The position numbers were made by a program, and so were the translations under genes. 64,000 nt of DNA from Mesorhizobium sp. CU3 (GTDB lineage Bacteria; Pseudomonadota; Alphaproteobacteria; Rhizobiales; Rhizobiaceae). The stretch lies in NCBI RefSeq assembly GCF_006442965.1, contig NZ_VFWX01000019.1:1-64000 (forward strand), given 5' to 3'. The notes beneath the pieces are model-generated. The model did no database searches. It saw nothing but the letters and a program-made list of their open reading frames with translations, and was not told the DNA's origin. Below are positions 15,868 to 23,506 of the stretch, piece by piece; the stretch's first letter is position 1; each line of letters opens with the position of its first letter.

Positions 15868-17513
15868 AGACGGGCGGACAACTGATCGTCGAGGCGCTCG
15901 AAGCCAACGGCACCGATCGCATCTTCTGCGTTCCGGGTGAGTCCTATCTCGCGGTGCTCGACGCGCTGCATGACTCCTCGATCCGCACCATCGTCTGCCG
16001 CCAGGAAGGCGGTGCCGCGATGATGGCGGACTGCCAGGGCCGGCTGACCGGCAAGCCCGGCATCTGCTTCGTCACCCGCGGCCCCGGCGCCACCAACGCC
16101 TCGGCCGGCGTCCATATAGCCATGCAGGATTCGGTGCCGATGATCCTGTTCATCGGCCAGGTCGCCAGCCACGCCAAGGAGCGTGAAGCCTTCCAGGAGG
16201 TCGACTACAAGCGCTTCTTCGGCGACATCGCCAAATGGGTGGTGGAGATCGACGATGCCTCCCGCATCCCGGAATTCGTCACCCGCGCCTTCGCGGTGGC
16301 GACCTCCGGCCGCCCCGGCCCGGTGGTCATCTCGCTGCCGGAAGACATGTTGACCGACGAGGTCGAGGCTCCGAAAGCGCTGCCGCACACACCGGTCGAA
16401 ACGCGTCCCGGCGAAGCCGAGCTAGACGCGCTCGAGATGCTGCTCGCCAATGCCAAGCGTCCGTTCGTCATTCTCGGCGGCACGCGCTGGGACGAGCAGG
16501 CCGTGGCAAACATACGCGCGATCGCCGAAACATGGTCGCTGCCCGTCGGCTGTTCTTTCCGCCGCCAGATGCTGTTCGACCATCTGCATGCGAACTATGC
16601 CGGCGATGTCGGTATCGGCATCAACCCGAAGCTGGCGGCGCGGATCAAGGAAGCCGATGTCGTGCTCTTGCTCGGCGGCCGCCTGGGCGAGATGCCGTCG
16701 TCGGACTACACGCTGCTGAAAAGCCCTTACCCTGACCAGGCGCTGGTGCATGTCCACGCCGACGCCGGCGAGCTCGGCCGCGTCTACCGACCGACCATAG
16801 CCATAAACGCCTCGCCCGCCGCCTTCGTCGAGGCCTTTGCCAAGCGCAAGCCTTCGGCCAAGCCGTCCTGGGCAGCCGAGACGGAGAAGGCGCATGCCGC
16901 CTATCTCGAATGGTCGACGCCGCCGCAGACCGGCCCAGGCGCGGTCCAGATGGGGCCGATCATCGAGCATCTCGGCAAGGTCCTGCCGGAAGACGCCATC
17001 CTCACCAACGGCGCCGGCAACTACGCCACCTGGGTACATCGCTTCTACCGCACCCGCCGCTTCGGCACGCAAGCGGCGCCTACATCCGGCTCGATGGGCT
17101 ATGGCACGCCCGCGGCCGTCGCCGCCAAGTCGCTGTTCCCGGATCGCACCGTGGTCGCCTTCGCCGGCGACGGCTGCTTCCTGATGAACGGCCAGGAATT
17201 CGCCACCGCCGTCCAATATGACCTGCCGATCATCGTCATCGTCGTCAACAACGGCATCTACGGCACGATCCGCATGCATCAGGAGCGCGAATATCCGAGC
17301 CGCGTCGTCGCCACCAGTCTGAAGAACCCTGATTTCGCCGCGCTTGCCCGCTCCTATGGCGGCCATGGCGAGACGGTCGAGAAGACCGCCGACTTCGCGC
17401 CGGCCTTCGAGCGCGCGCGCGCCAGCGGCAAGCCGGCGATCGTCGAGATCAAGCTCGATCCCGAGGCGATCACGCCGACCCGCACACTGACGCAGATCCG
17501 CGACAAGAGCTGA
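15864..17513 (+). CDS. ThDP-dependent acetolactate synthase-like enzyme
   Basis: A 549-residue thiamine diphosphate enzyme of the acetolactate synthase/oxalyl-CoA decarboxylase superfamily. The catalytic glutamate is in CRQEGGAAMMAD (Glu48). The ThDP/Mg motif begins GDGCFLMNGQEFATAVQYD and ends with VVNN. The central domain has GGTRWDEQA. It is not the housekeeping IlvB: no ilvN is present. The gene is coupled to the CoA-transferase. Options are a decarboxylase or lyase acting on a CoA thioester (as in Oxc or 2-hydroxyacyl-CoA lyase) or a carboligase. Confidence 0.8.
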   Translation: MKTGGQLIVEALEANGTDRIFCVPGESYLAVLDALHDSSIRTIVCRQEGGAAMMADCQGRLTGKPGICFVTRGPGATNASAGVHIAMQDSVPMILFIGQVASHAKEREAFQEVDYKRFFGDIAKWVVEIDDASRIPEFVTRAFAVATSGRPGPVVISLPEDMLTDEVEAPKALPHTPVETRPGEAELDALEMLLANAKRPFVILGGTRWDEQAVANIRAIAETWSLPVGCSFRRQMLFDHLHANYAGDVGIGINPKLAARIKEADVVLLLGGRLGEMPSSDYTLLKSPYPDQALVHVHADAGELGRVYRPTIAINASPAAFVEAFAKRKPSAKPSWAAETEKAHAAYLEWSTPPQTGPGAVQMGPIIEHLGKVLPEDAILTNGAGNYATWVHRFYRTRRFGTQAAPTSGSMGYGTPAAVAAKSLFPDRTVVAFAGDGCFLMNGQEFATAVQYDLPIIVIVVNNGIYGTIRMHQEREYPSRVVATSLKNPDFAALARSYGGHGETVEKTADFAPAFERARASGKPAIVEIKLDPEAITPTRTLTQIRDKS

Positions 17514-17547
17514 GAGTAGATTAGAGAGTTTAGGCCGAGTTCCTTCG

Positions 17548-17704
17548 CGCCCCTCTCTGGCCTGCCGGCCATCTCCCCCACGAGGGGGGAGATTGGCTGT
17601 TCGATCGCCTCGCCATTCCTGCAACGCTGGTGATTGGCGAAAGCCGGCGTGACATCTGATCTCCCCCCTCGTGGGGGAGATGTCCGGCAGGACAGAGGGG
17701 GGCG
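17548..17704. repeat. large palindromic intergenic repeat
   Basis: Two arms of about 47 bases (17550-17596 and 17656-17702) are inverted copies at roughly 85% identity, each with an inner hairpin of the type ATCTCCCCC ACGAGG GGGGAGAT. The whole can fold as a long stem. Such mosaic palindromes are common between genes in rhizobia. It lies between the ThDP gene and the convergent CHRD gene and may serve as terminator. Confidence 0.75.
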
Positions 17705-17742
17705 CTGTCCCGCCGGCATCCAAAATCTCGGCCTGCGACGCC

Positions 17743-18180
17743 CTACATCGCCTTCTCGATCTGGCCGCGGATCTCGCCGTCCTTGTTCGCGGCGGTGTGG
17801 ACGTTGACGTAGTATTTGCCGGCCTCCAGGTCAGCGGCTTGCGCATCGGTCAGCGTCGCCGACCCCTTGATCGGGCTCTTGAGGGCCTTGAACGGGATGA
17901 CTGGCGGAGCGTTGGCGCCCATGTCGGCCGGACCGTGAATGTGTGCGGCTACGGCCGGTCCGCTCAGACCGGAATATTTAACGTTCCAGCTGAGCTTCTT
18001 GCTGGTGGTGTTGAAGGTGAATGTCGCGGTGCCCTTGCCCTTGGTGGTGACGGGCGGGCTCTGCTGCGAGCCGTCGAGCGTCGCCTTGAATTTTATCGTC
18101 TCGGCCATGGCCGGCGACGCGAGCAGGAAAGCGGTCGAAACGGCGAGTGCCGAGAGCATCGGCGCAGACAGGATGCGCAT
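17743..18180 (-). CDS. exported CHRD domain protein
   Basis: A 145-residue protein with a signal peptide ending in SPAMA and one CHRD domain (chordin-like): ATFTFNTTSKKLSWNVKYSG, then AHIHGPA and the closing GEIRGQI. CHRD proteins in bacteria are exported and of unknown role, possibly metal or surface binding (the histidines of AHIHG are conserved). GGAGG lies six bases before the ATG. Single gene. Confidence 0.85.
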   Translation of the reverse strand: MRILSAPMLSALAVSTAFLLASPAMAETIKFKATLDGSQQSPPVTTKGKGTATFTFNTTSKKLSWNVKYSGLSGPAVAAHIHGPADMGANAPPVIPFKALKSPIKGSATLTDAQAADLEAGKYYVNVHTAANKDGEIRGQIEKAM

Positions 18181-18293
18181 GAAGAACCTCCGTTGATGAC
18201 AGCATCCTCCACGGCTCCCCGGCGCGCGGATGCAAGAACTGCAACGGATGAATGGGCCGATGTTTCCCGGAACACGCTTATTTTACCGCAACG

Positions 18294-18319
18294 AAAAAGG
18301 GGCGGTCGCCCGCCCCTTT
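18294..18319 (-). terminator. intrinsic terminator of NMT1-type ABC operon
   Basis: AAAGGGGCGG (18296-18305) pairs with CCGCCCCTTT (18310-18319) around a four-base loop. Read on the minus strand the stem is followed by TTTTT. It sits 20 bases after the stop of the substrate-binding protein gene, closing the operon. Confidence 0.8.
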
Positions 18320-18339
18320 CACGTTCCGGCCGCTGGAGC

Positions 18340-19311
18340 CTACTTGATCGCCTTGTCGGTGATCGCGGTCGTGTAGGCGCCGCTCGCTTCCTTGCTGATG
18401 ATCTTCTGGTCGAGCAGCGCCTTGGCGGTACGCTCGTAAGCGGCCGGGATCAGCTTGCCGTCGGCGTTGTCGATCAGCTTGGCCACTTCCTTCATCATGA
18501 ACTTCTGGTGGTTCTCGTCCTGGCCACCGGCGTCGACGACGATGCCGGCCGCCTCGTCGGTGTTCTCGGTGGCGTATTTCCAGCCCTTCATCGAGGCGCG
18601 CACGAAGCGCACCATCTTGTCTTCGAAGGCCGGATCCTTGAGCTTGTCCTCAAGCGTGTAGAGCCCGTCTTCCAAGAGGTCGTTGCCCATGGCCGAGTAG
18701 TTGAAGACGACCAGGTCTTCCGGCTTGTAACCGGCATCCAGCACCTGGCCGTATTCATTGTAGGTCATGACCGAGATGCAGTCGGCCTGCTTCTGGATCA
18801 GCGGCTGCACGTCGAAGCTCTGCTTGAGCACCGTCACGCCGTCCGGGCCGCCATCGGTCTTGAGGCCGATCTTGTTCATCCAGGCATAGAACGGATATTC
18901 GTTGCCGAAGAACCAGACGCCGAGCGTATGGCCCTTGAAATCGGCCTCGGTCTTGATCGGTCCGTCCTTGGGGCAGACCAGTTCCATGCCGGCCTTCTTG
19001 AACGGCTGGGCGATGTTGACGAGCCCCACGCCCTTGTCGCGGGCCGCGAGCGCGCCGCCCATCCAGTCGACGATGACGTCGGCGCCGCCGCCGGCAATCA
19101 CCTGCTCCGGCGCGATGTCCGGGCCGCCCGGCTTGATGTCGACGTCGAGGCCTTCGGCGTCATAGAAACCCTTGGCCTTGGCGACATAGTAGCCGGCGAA
19201 CTGGGCCTGCGTGACCCATTTCAATTGCAGCGTCACCTTGTCGGCGGCCATCGCCTGGAACGCTGCCAGCGACATGGCGCCGGCCAAAGCAGAAATCAGC
19301 AGTCTTTTCAT
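18340..19311 (-). CDS. NMT1/THI5-like ABC substrate-binding protein
   Basis: A 323-residue periplasmic protein with a signal peptide (MKRLLISALAGAMSLAAFQAMA) and the NMT1/THI5-like fold; the start VTLQLKWVTQAQFAGYYVAK is typical of ThiY-like proteins that bind pyrimidines such as hydroxymethylpyrimidine precursors. It is the last gene of an operon with one ATPase and two permeases. Because pyrimidine-degrading genes follow directly, the ligand may be a pyrimidine or its breakdown product, but this is inference from context. GAGGG precedes the ATG. Confidence 0.85.
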   Translation of the reverse strand: MKRLLISALAGAMSLAAFQAMAADKVTLQLKWVTQAQFAGYYVAKAKGFYDAEGLDVDIKPGGPDIAPEQVIAGGGADVIVDWMGGALAARDKGVGLVNIAQPFKKAGMELVCPKDGPIKTEADFKGHTLGVWFFGNEYPFYAWMNKIGLKTDGGPDGVTVLKQSFDVQPLIQKQADCISVMTYNEYGQVLDAGYKPEDLVVFNYSAMGNDLLEDGLYTLEDKLKDPAFEDKMVRFVRASMKGWKYATENTDEAAGIVVDAGGQDENHQKFMMKEVAKLIDNADGKLIPAAYERTAKALLDQKIISKEASGAYTTAITDKAIK

Positions 19312-19350
19312 GTTTTTACCCTCTGAAGTTAGTACCCATACCCACCGCCC

Positions 19351-20505
19351 CTATCCACCGCGGACAGAGGGATGCCAAAACGTGACGGCTCTCTCGATGA
19401 GAGCGACCACGCCATAAAAGACCGAACCCGCCAGTGCTGCAACTGCGATTTCGGCCCAGACCATGTCGATGTTCATCCGCCCGACCTCGGTCGAGATGCG
19501 GAATCCCATGCCGACAACCGGCGTGCCGAAGAACTCCGCGACGATGGCGCCGATCAGCGCCAGCGTCGAATTGATCTTCAGCGCATTGAAGATGAAAGGC
19601 ATTGCCGCCGGCAGCCTGAGCTTGAGCAGCGTCGGCCAATAGCCCGACGCATAGGTGCGCATCAGGTCGCGCTCCATATGGCCGGAAGCGGCAAGCCCGG
19701 CGACCGTGTTCACCAGCATCGGGAAGAAGGTCATGATGATGACGACAGCCGCTTTGGACGGCCAGTCGAAGCCGAACCACATGACCATGATCGGCGCCAC
19801 GCCGATGATCGGCAGCGCCGAGACCATGTTGCCGATCGGCAGGAGCCCGCGCCGCAGGAACGGTACGCGGTCGGCAAGGATGGCGACGGCGAAGCCGGCG
19901 CCGCTGCCGACGACATAACCGAACAGCACCGCCTTGAAGATCGTCTGCCGGACATCGGCGCCCAGCACCGGCAGCGAACCGGCGATGCGCGCGCCGATGG
20001 CGCTTGGCGGCGGCAAAAGGATGAACGGGATGCCGGCGCCGCGCGTTACCGCTTCCCAGATGATCAGGATCCAGGCGCCGAAGATCGCCGGGATGATCAG
20101 GCGGAGTGCGTTCCTGGCCACGCTTTGGCTCGGACGCAATGAGGACAACAGGGCAACGCAGCGCCAGGCAAGCAGCCAGGCAGCCGCAAGTAGCAGAAAA
20201 TAGGGCGCCAGCGCCGTGCCTTCGAAGCCTCCTATGCCCTTGATCAGCAGCCAGGCGACGGCATGGGCGCCGACGAACAACAACACCGCCTCGATGATCG
20301 GCGCGAGCTTCACCATGGAGGCAAGAGCCGCGACCAGCAGCAATCCGATGATCAGCGCCTTAGCGCCCATATAGGGGTAGGCAACGGTCACTGCAGGCTG
20401 CGCAAGGGCCGCGGCTTCCGGTTTCGTCATGGCGCCGAGCGTCAGTGCTACCAGGCAAAGCAGGACGGCAAGAACCGCTTGCCAGGAGGGTTTCAGCCAG
20501 GTCAT
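19351..20505 (-). CDS. ABC transporter permease (large)
   Basis: A 384-residue inner-membrane permease of the SsuC/TauC type. The N-terminal half (about 130 residues) is an extra hydrophobic region with four helices that standard members lack. The C-terminal half carries the permease core (SALPIIGVAPIMVMWFGFDW, then the EAA-like loop TYASGYWPTLLKLRLPAAMP). The ATG at 20505 overlaps the stop of the upstream permease by four bases, which fixes the start. It should form a heterodimer with the other permease. Confidence 0.85.
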   Translation of the reverse strand: MTWLKPSWQAVLAVLLCLVALTLGAMTKPEAAALAQPAVTVAYPYMGAKALIIGLLLVAALASMVKLAPIIEAVLLFVGAHAVAWLLIKGIGGFEGTALAPYFLLLAAAWLLAWRCVALLSSLRPSQSVARNALRLIIPAIFGAWILIIWEAVTRGAGIPFILLPPPSAIGARIAGSLPVLGADVRQTIFKAVLFGYVVGSGAGFAVAILADRVPFLRRGLLPIGNMVSALPIIGVAPIMVMWFGFDWPSKAAVVIIMTFFPMLVNTVAGLAASGHMERDLMRTYASGYWPTLLKLRLPAAMPFIFNALKINSTLALIGAIVAEFFGTPVVGMGFRISTEVGRMNIDMVWAEIAVAALAGSVFYGVVALIERAVTFWHPSVRGG

Positions 20506-21380
20506 GCCGGCCTCCCGCCCATGGCGCGGTCGACGAGGCGTCCGGCGATGCCGACCAGCATCACCAGCAGCGCCGCGACCACCGAGCCGGCGACCAGCGC
20601 CGACCAGATGTCGATCGTCTGGCTGTAATACGCGCCGGCGAGCAGCTTCGCGCCGATGCCGGCCACCGCGCCCGTCGGCAATTCGCCGACGATGGCGCCG
20701 ACAAGGCTCGCCGCCACCGCCACCTTCATCGAGGTGAACAGGAACGGCACCGAGGCCGGCACGCGCAGTTTCCAAAAAGTCTGCGAGGCACTGGCATTGT
20801 AGGTGTGCATCAGGTCGAGATGCATGAGTTCGGGCGAGCGCAGGCCCTTCACCATGCCCACCGCGACCGGGAAGAACGACAGATAGGTCGAGATCAGTGC
20901 TTTCGGGATCAGGCCGGTGATGCCGATTGCCGCCAGCACCACGATGATCATCGGCGCCACCGCCAGGATGGGAATCGTCTGCGACGCGATGATCCACGGC
21001 ATCAGGCTGCGGTCGAGCGTCGCCACATGCACGATGCCGACGGCAATGACGATGCCGAGCGCCGTGCCGAAGGCAAAGCCGAGCAGCGTCGAGGACAGCG
21101 TCACCCAGGCATTATAGACCAGGCTGCGGTTCGAGGTGACGGAGCGCAGGAAGGTGTTCTCGAAGAAATTAGCCGCCACCTGATGCGGCGCCGGCAGCGT
21201 CGGCTTCGGCTGCGCCAGCGTCTTGCCGATGAATTCGACCGCGCCGGGCGTCTCATTGGCTCGCTTATCGAGATCGCGCTGGAACGGCGCGTTGAGGATG
21301 ACGGCAAAGACATACCAGAGCACCACCACGCCGGCGAGGATGGAGGTGACGGGGATGATCTTGGAGCGGAAGGAGTCCAT
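20502..21380 (-). CDS. ABC transporter permease
   Basis: A 292-residue permease with six predicted helices. A long periplasmic segment follows the first helix (about residues 30-80). The core reads SQTIPILAVAPMIIVVLAAIG, with the coupling loop HTYNASASQTFWKLRVPASV. It pairs with the larger permease downstream, to which it is translationally coupled. It is separated from the ATPase gene upstream by a 414-base repeat-filled gap, so transcription may not be continuous. Confidence 0.85.
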   Translation of the reverse strand: MDSFRSKIIPVTSILAGVVVLWYVFAVILNAPFQRDLDKRANETPGAVEFIGKTLAQPKPTLPAPHQVAANFFENTFLRSVTSNRSLVYNAWVTLSSTLLGFAFGTALGIVIAVGIVHVATLDRSLMPWIIASQTIPILAVAPMIIVVLAAIGITGLIPKALISTYLSFFPVAVGMVKGLRSPELMHLDLMHTYNASASQTFWKLRVPASVPFLFTSMKVAVAASLVGAIVGELPTGAVAGIGAKLLAGAYYSQTIDIWSALVAGSVVAALLVMLVGIAGRLVDRAMGGRPA

Positions 21381-21440
21381 CAGCGCTCCCCTTCTCCTCT
21401 CCCCACCGGGGAGAGGGTGGCCGGAGCGAAGCGAAGGCCG
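21381..21440. repeat. palindromic repeat, half copy
   Basis: CTCTCCCC ACC GGGGAGAG hairpin followed by GTGGCCGGAGCGAAGCGAAGG. It resembles the arm at 62-112 and 33.4 kb. It begins directly at the start of the permease gene on the minus strand. Confidence 0.6.
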
Positions 21441-21473
21441 GGCACCTTCGACCGTAGTGGCGACAACCTTCGC

Positions 21474-21756
21474 GACTTCGTCATCCTAGGGCGTAGCGAC
21501 GCGAAGCGGAGCGCAGACCCTAGGATCCATGCCGTGACGTTGGTCGAAGGGTCAAAGCGGTTCAGAATAGCTAATGAGCAGAGCGCAGCACAGGGAGCCG
21601 TATTTTGCATCGCTGCGGAGCGTCGAGGTAACGGCATGGATCCTAGGGTCTGCGCCGCGTCGCTTCGCTCCTTGCTTCGCCCTAGGATGACGAAGTTAAG
21701 GTGGGATGCTCCCTCTGCGCTCCGCTTCGCGTCACTCCGCCCTAGGATGACGAAGG
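21474..21756. repeat. GGATCC-core inverted repeat element
   Basis: Arms of about 65 bases (21474-21538 and 21626-21698) are inverted copies: outer CTTCGTCATCCTAGGGCG, inner GACCCTAGGATCCATGCCGT. A third, partial outer arm follows at 21713-21756. The centre (about 87 bases) holds no gene. A relative with the same organisation occurs at 29361-29546. Together with the repeat at 21381-21440 this fills the gap inside the transporter gene cluster. Confidence 0.8.
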
Positions 21757-21794
21757 CGTGGCGGCCGCCTCGTCCGCACTCATCCTTCATCGCC

Positions 21795-22586
21795 TCAATC
21801 GTCATAGCTGTGCCCAGCCCTGAGCCCATCGCGCACCCGCGCCGCGATCGCAAGGAATTCCGGCGTCTCGCGTATGTCTAGGGGGCGCTCCCTGGGCAGC
21901 GTCGATTCGATGATGTCGGTGACGCGGCCGGGCCGTGGCGACATCACCACGATGCGCGTCGACAGGTACACCGCCTCGGGGATCGAATGGGTGACGAAGC
22001 AGATCGTCTTGTTGGTGCGGGCCCAGAGATCGAGGAGTTGCTCGTTCAAATGATCGCGCACGATCTCGTCCAGCGCGCCGAACGGCTCGTCCATCAACAA
22101 GAGGTCGGCGTCGAAGGCAAGCGCACGCGCGATTGAAGCGCGCTGCTGCATGCCGCCGGAGAGCTGCCAGGGATATTTCTTCTCGAACCCGGAGAGGTTG
22201 ACGAGTTCCATCGTGCGCTTGATGCGCTCCGCCTGCTCGGCCTGGCTGAGCCCGATGATCTCCAGCGGCAGCGCGACATTGCGCTCGATGGTGCGCCACG
22301 GAAACAACGCGGCCGCCTGGAAGACATAGCCATAGGCGCGTTTCTCGCGCGCCTGCTCCGGCGACATGCCGTTGACCGAGATCGTCCCCGAAGTCGCCTT
22401 CTCCAGATCGGCGATGACGCGCAGCAAGGTCGTCTTGCCGCAGCCGGACGGGCCGATGAAGGAGACGAACTCGCCCTTGCCGATGGTCAGGTCGACATTG
22501 GACAGCGCCTGCACCGGACCGTCATTGGTCTGGAAGGTGAGGCCGAGCTTGCTTGCCGCTACGACGGCTGGCGAGGTTCCGGTCAT
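21795..22586 (-). CDS. ABC transporter ATP-binding protein
   Basis: A 263-residue ATPase of the SsuB/TauB/ThiZ group. Walker A GPSGCGKTT, signature LSGGMQQRASIARA, Walker B LLLMDEPFGALDE and the switch histidine in FVTHSIPEAVYLS are all intact. It powers the two permeases downstream. Family members import sulfonates, taurine, nitrate or pyrimidines; here the NMT1-like binding protein favours the last. First gene of its cluster, divergent from the cupin gene. Confidence 0.88.
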   Translation of the reverse strand: MTGTSPAVVAASKLGLTFQTNDGPVQALSNVDLTIGKGEFVSFIGPSGCGKTTLLRVIADLEKATSGTISVNGMSPEQAREKRAYGYVFQAAALFPWRTIERNVALPLEIIGLSQAEQAERIKRTMELVNLSGFEKKYPWQLSGGMQQRASIARALAFDADLLLMDEPFGALDEIVRDHLNEQLLDLWARTNKTICFVTHSIPEAVYLSTRIVVMSPRPGRVTDIIESTLPRERPLDIRETPEFLAIAARVRDGLRAGHSYDD

Positions 22587-22705
22587 TGCTGGCAGCCTGC
22601 CTTTCGCAGCCGCTGCCGCGCCGGATGAAAGCTTGTTGCATTTGCGTCGATGTTGTTTTCCACTCGTCCAGTCCCAACAGATCGACGCCGCCCGGAGCCT
22701 TGCCG

Positions 22706-23110
22706 ATGTCGCCCAAACCCACTTGTCATCTTATCCGCCCCGAAACCTCTTATGAAGGCAAGCAGGGCCTGACCTATCTCGCCGGCATCGCCACCGAGAC
22801 GGTAGGCTCCTCCGGCATCTGCATGCATGTGCTCACCATGCCGCCCGGCGCCCGCGCCAAGGCGCATCTGCACGAGAACCACGAGACGGCGATCTACGTG
22901 CTCTCCGGCGAGGTCCACACCTGGTATGGCGACCGGCTCGAGCACCACATCGTCGTCAAGGCCGGCGACCTCTTCTACATCCCGGCCGGCGTACCGCATC
23001 TGCCGGCAAATCTCAGCAACGCGCCCTCCTCGGCCGTAATTGCCCGCACCGATCCCAACGAGCAGGAAAGCGTCGTCCTGCTGCCGGAACTGGATGCTCT
23101 GGTTGCTTGA
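22706..23110 (+). CDS. cupin domain protein
   Basis: A 134-residue single-domain cupin. Metal ligands appear in AHLHENHETAIYVLSGE (motif 1) and in the motif 2 region with PAGVPHLP. No signal peptide. The start at 22706 fits the family; the frame extends upstream as TTG without similarity. The promoter region is shared with the divergent ABC ATPase gene. Function unknown; small cupins of this type often isomerise or sense small metabolites. Confidence 0.78.
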   Translation: MSPKPTCHLIRPETSYEGKQGLTYLAGIATETVGSSGICMHVLTMPPGARAKAHLHENHETAIYVLSGEVHTWYGDRLEHHIVVKAGDLFYIPAGVPHLPANLSNAPSSAVIARTDPNEQESVVLLPELDALVA

Positions 23111-23127
23111 AGCTGGCGGGACTGCCG

Positions 23128-23505
23128 TTATTTGCACCGGGAAACTTCGCCCATCACATTGCCGTCTTCGTCGGCCACCACCAGCTTCTTCGCATTCTTC
23201 GCGCTGCGCTTGATGGTGAACTTGGTCGGCGCCTGTCCGTCCTCGCCTTCCGCCTCGCACTTCGCCGTCACCACCAGCGAGCCGTCGGCCTGGGCCTGTT
23301 TGTCGCTGAAGGTGCAGGCGCTGGCGGCGGTGACCAGCTCCTTGTCGGTCAGAAGCAACATCTTGTCGGCGGCGACCTCCTGGCCGTTCCGGTTGATGCA
23401 GCCATATTTGTCCCCGTAAGGCTTGCTGAGATCAATGCCGGCGGCCGATGCATGGCCGGCAGCAAGCACCAAGGCAGCGCCTAAGAACAGTCCCCCGCGC
23501 CGCAT
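23128..23505 (-). CDS. small secreted protein, unknown
   Basis: A 125-residue protein with a signal peptide (MRRGGLFLGAALVLAAGHASA) and three cysteines in the mature part (GCINRNG, SACTF, AKCEAEG) plus one at the end. No known family recognised. The ATG at 23503-23505 was chosen for the signal peptide; the frame runs on upstream into the dihydropyrimidinase gene. It starts one base from the stop of that gene on the same strand and could be the last gene of that operon. Confidence 0.6.
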   Translation of the reverse strand: MRRGGLFLGAALVLAAGHASAAGIDLSKPYGDKYGCINRNGQEVAADKMLLLTDKELVTAASACTFSDKQAQADGSLVVTAKCEAEGEDGQAPTKFTIKRSAKNAKKLVVADEDGNVMGEVSRCK

Positions 23506-23506
23506 C

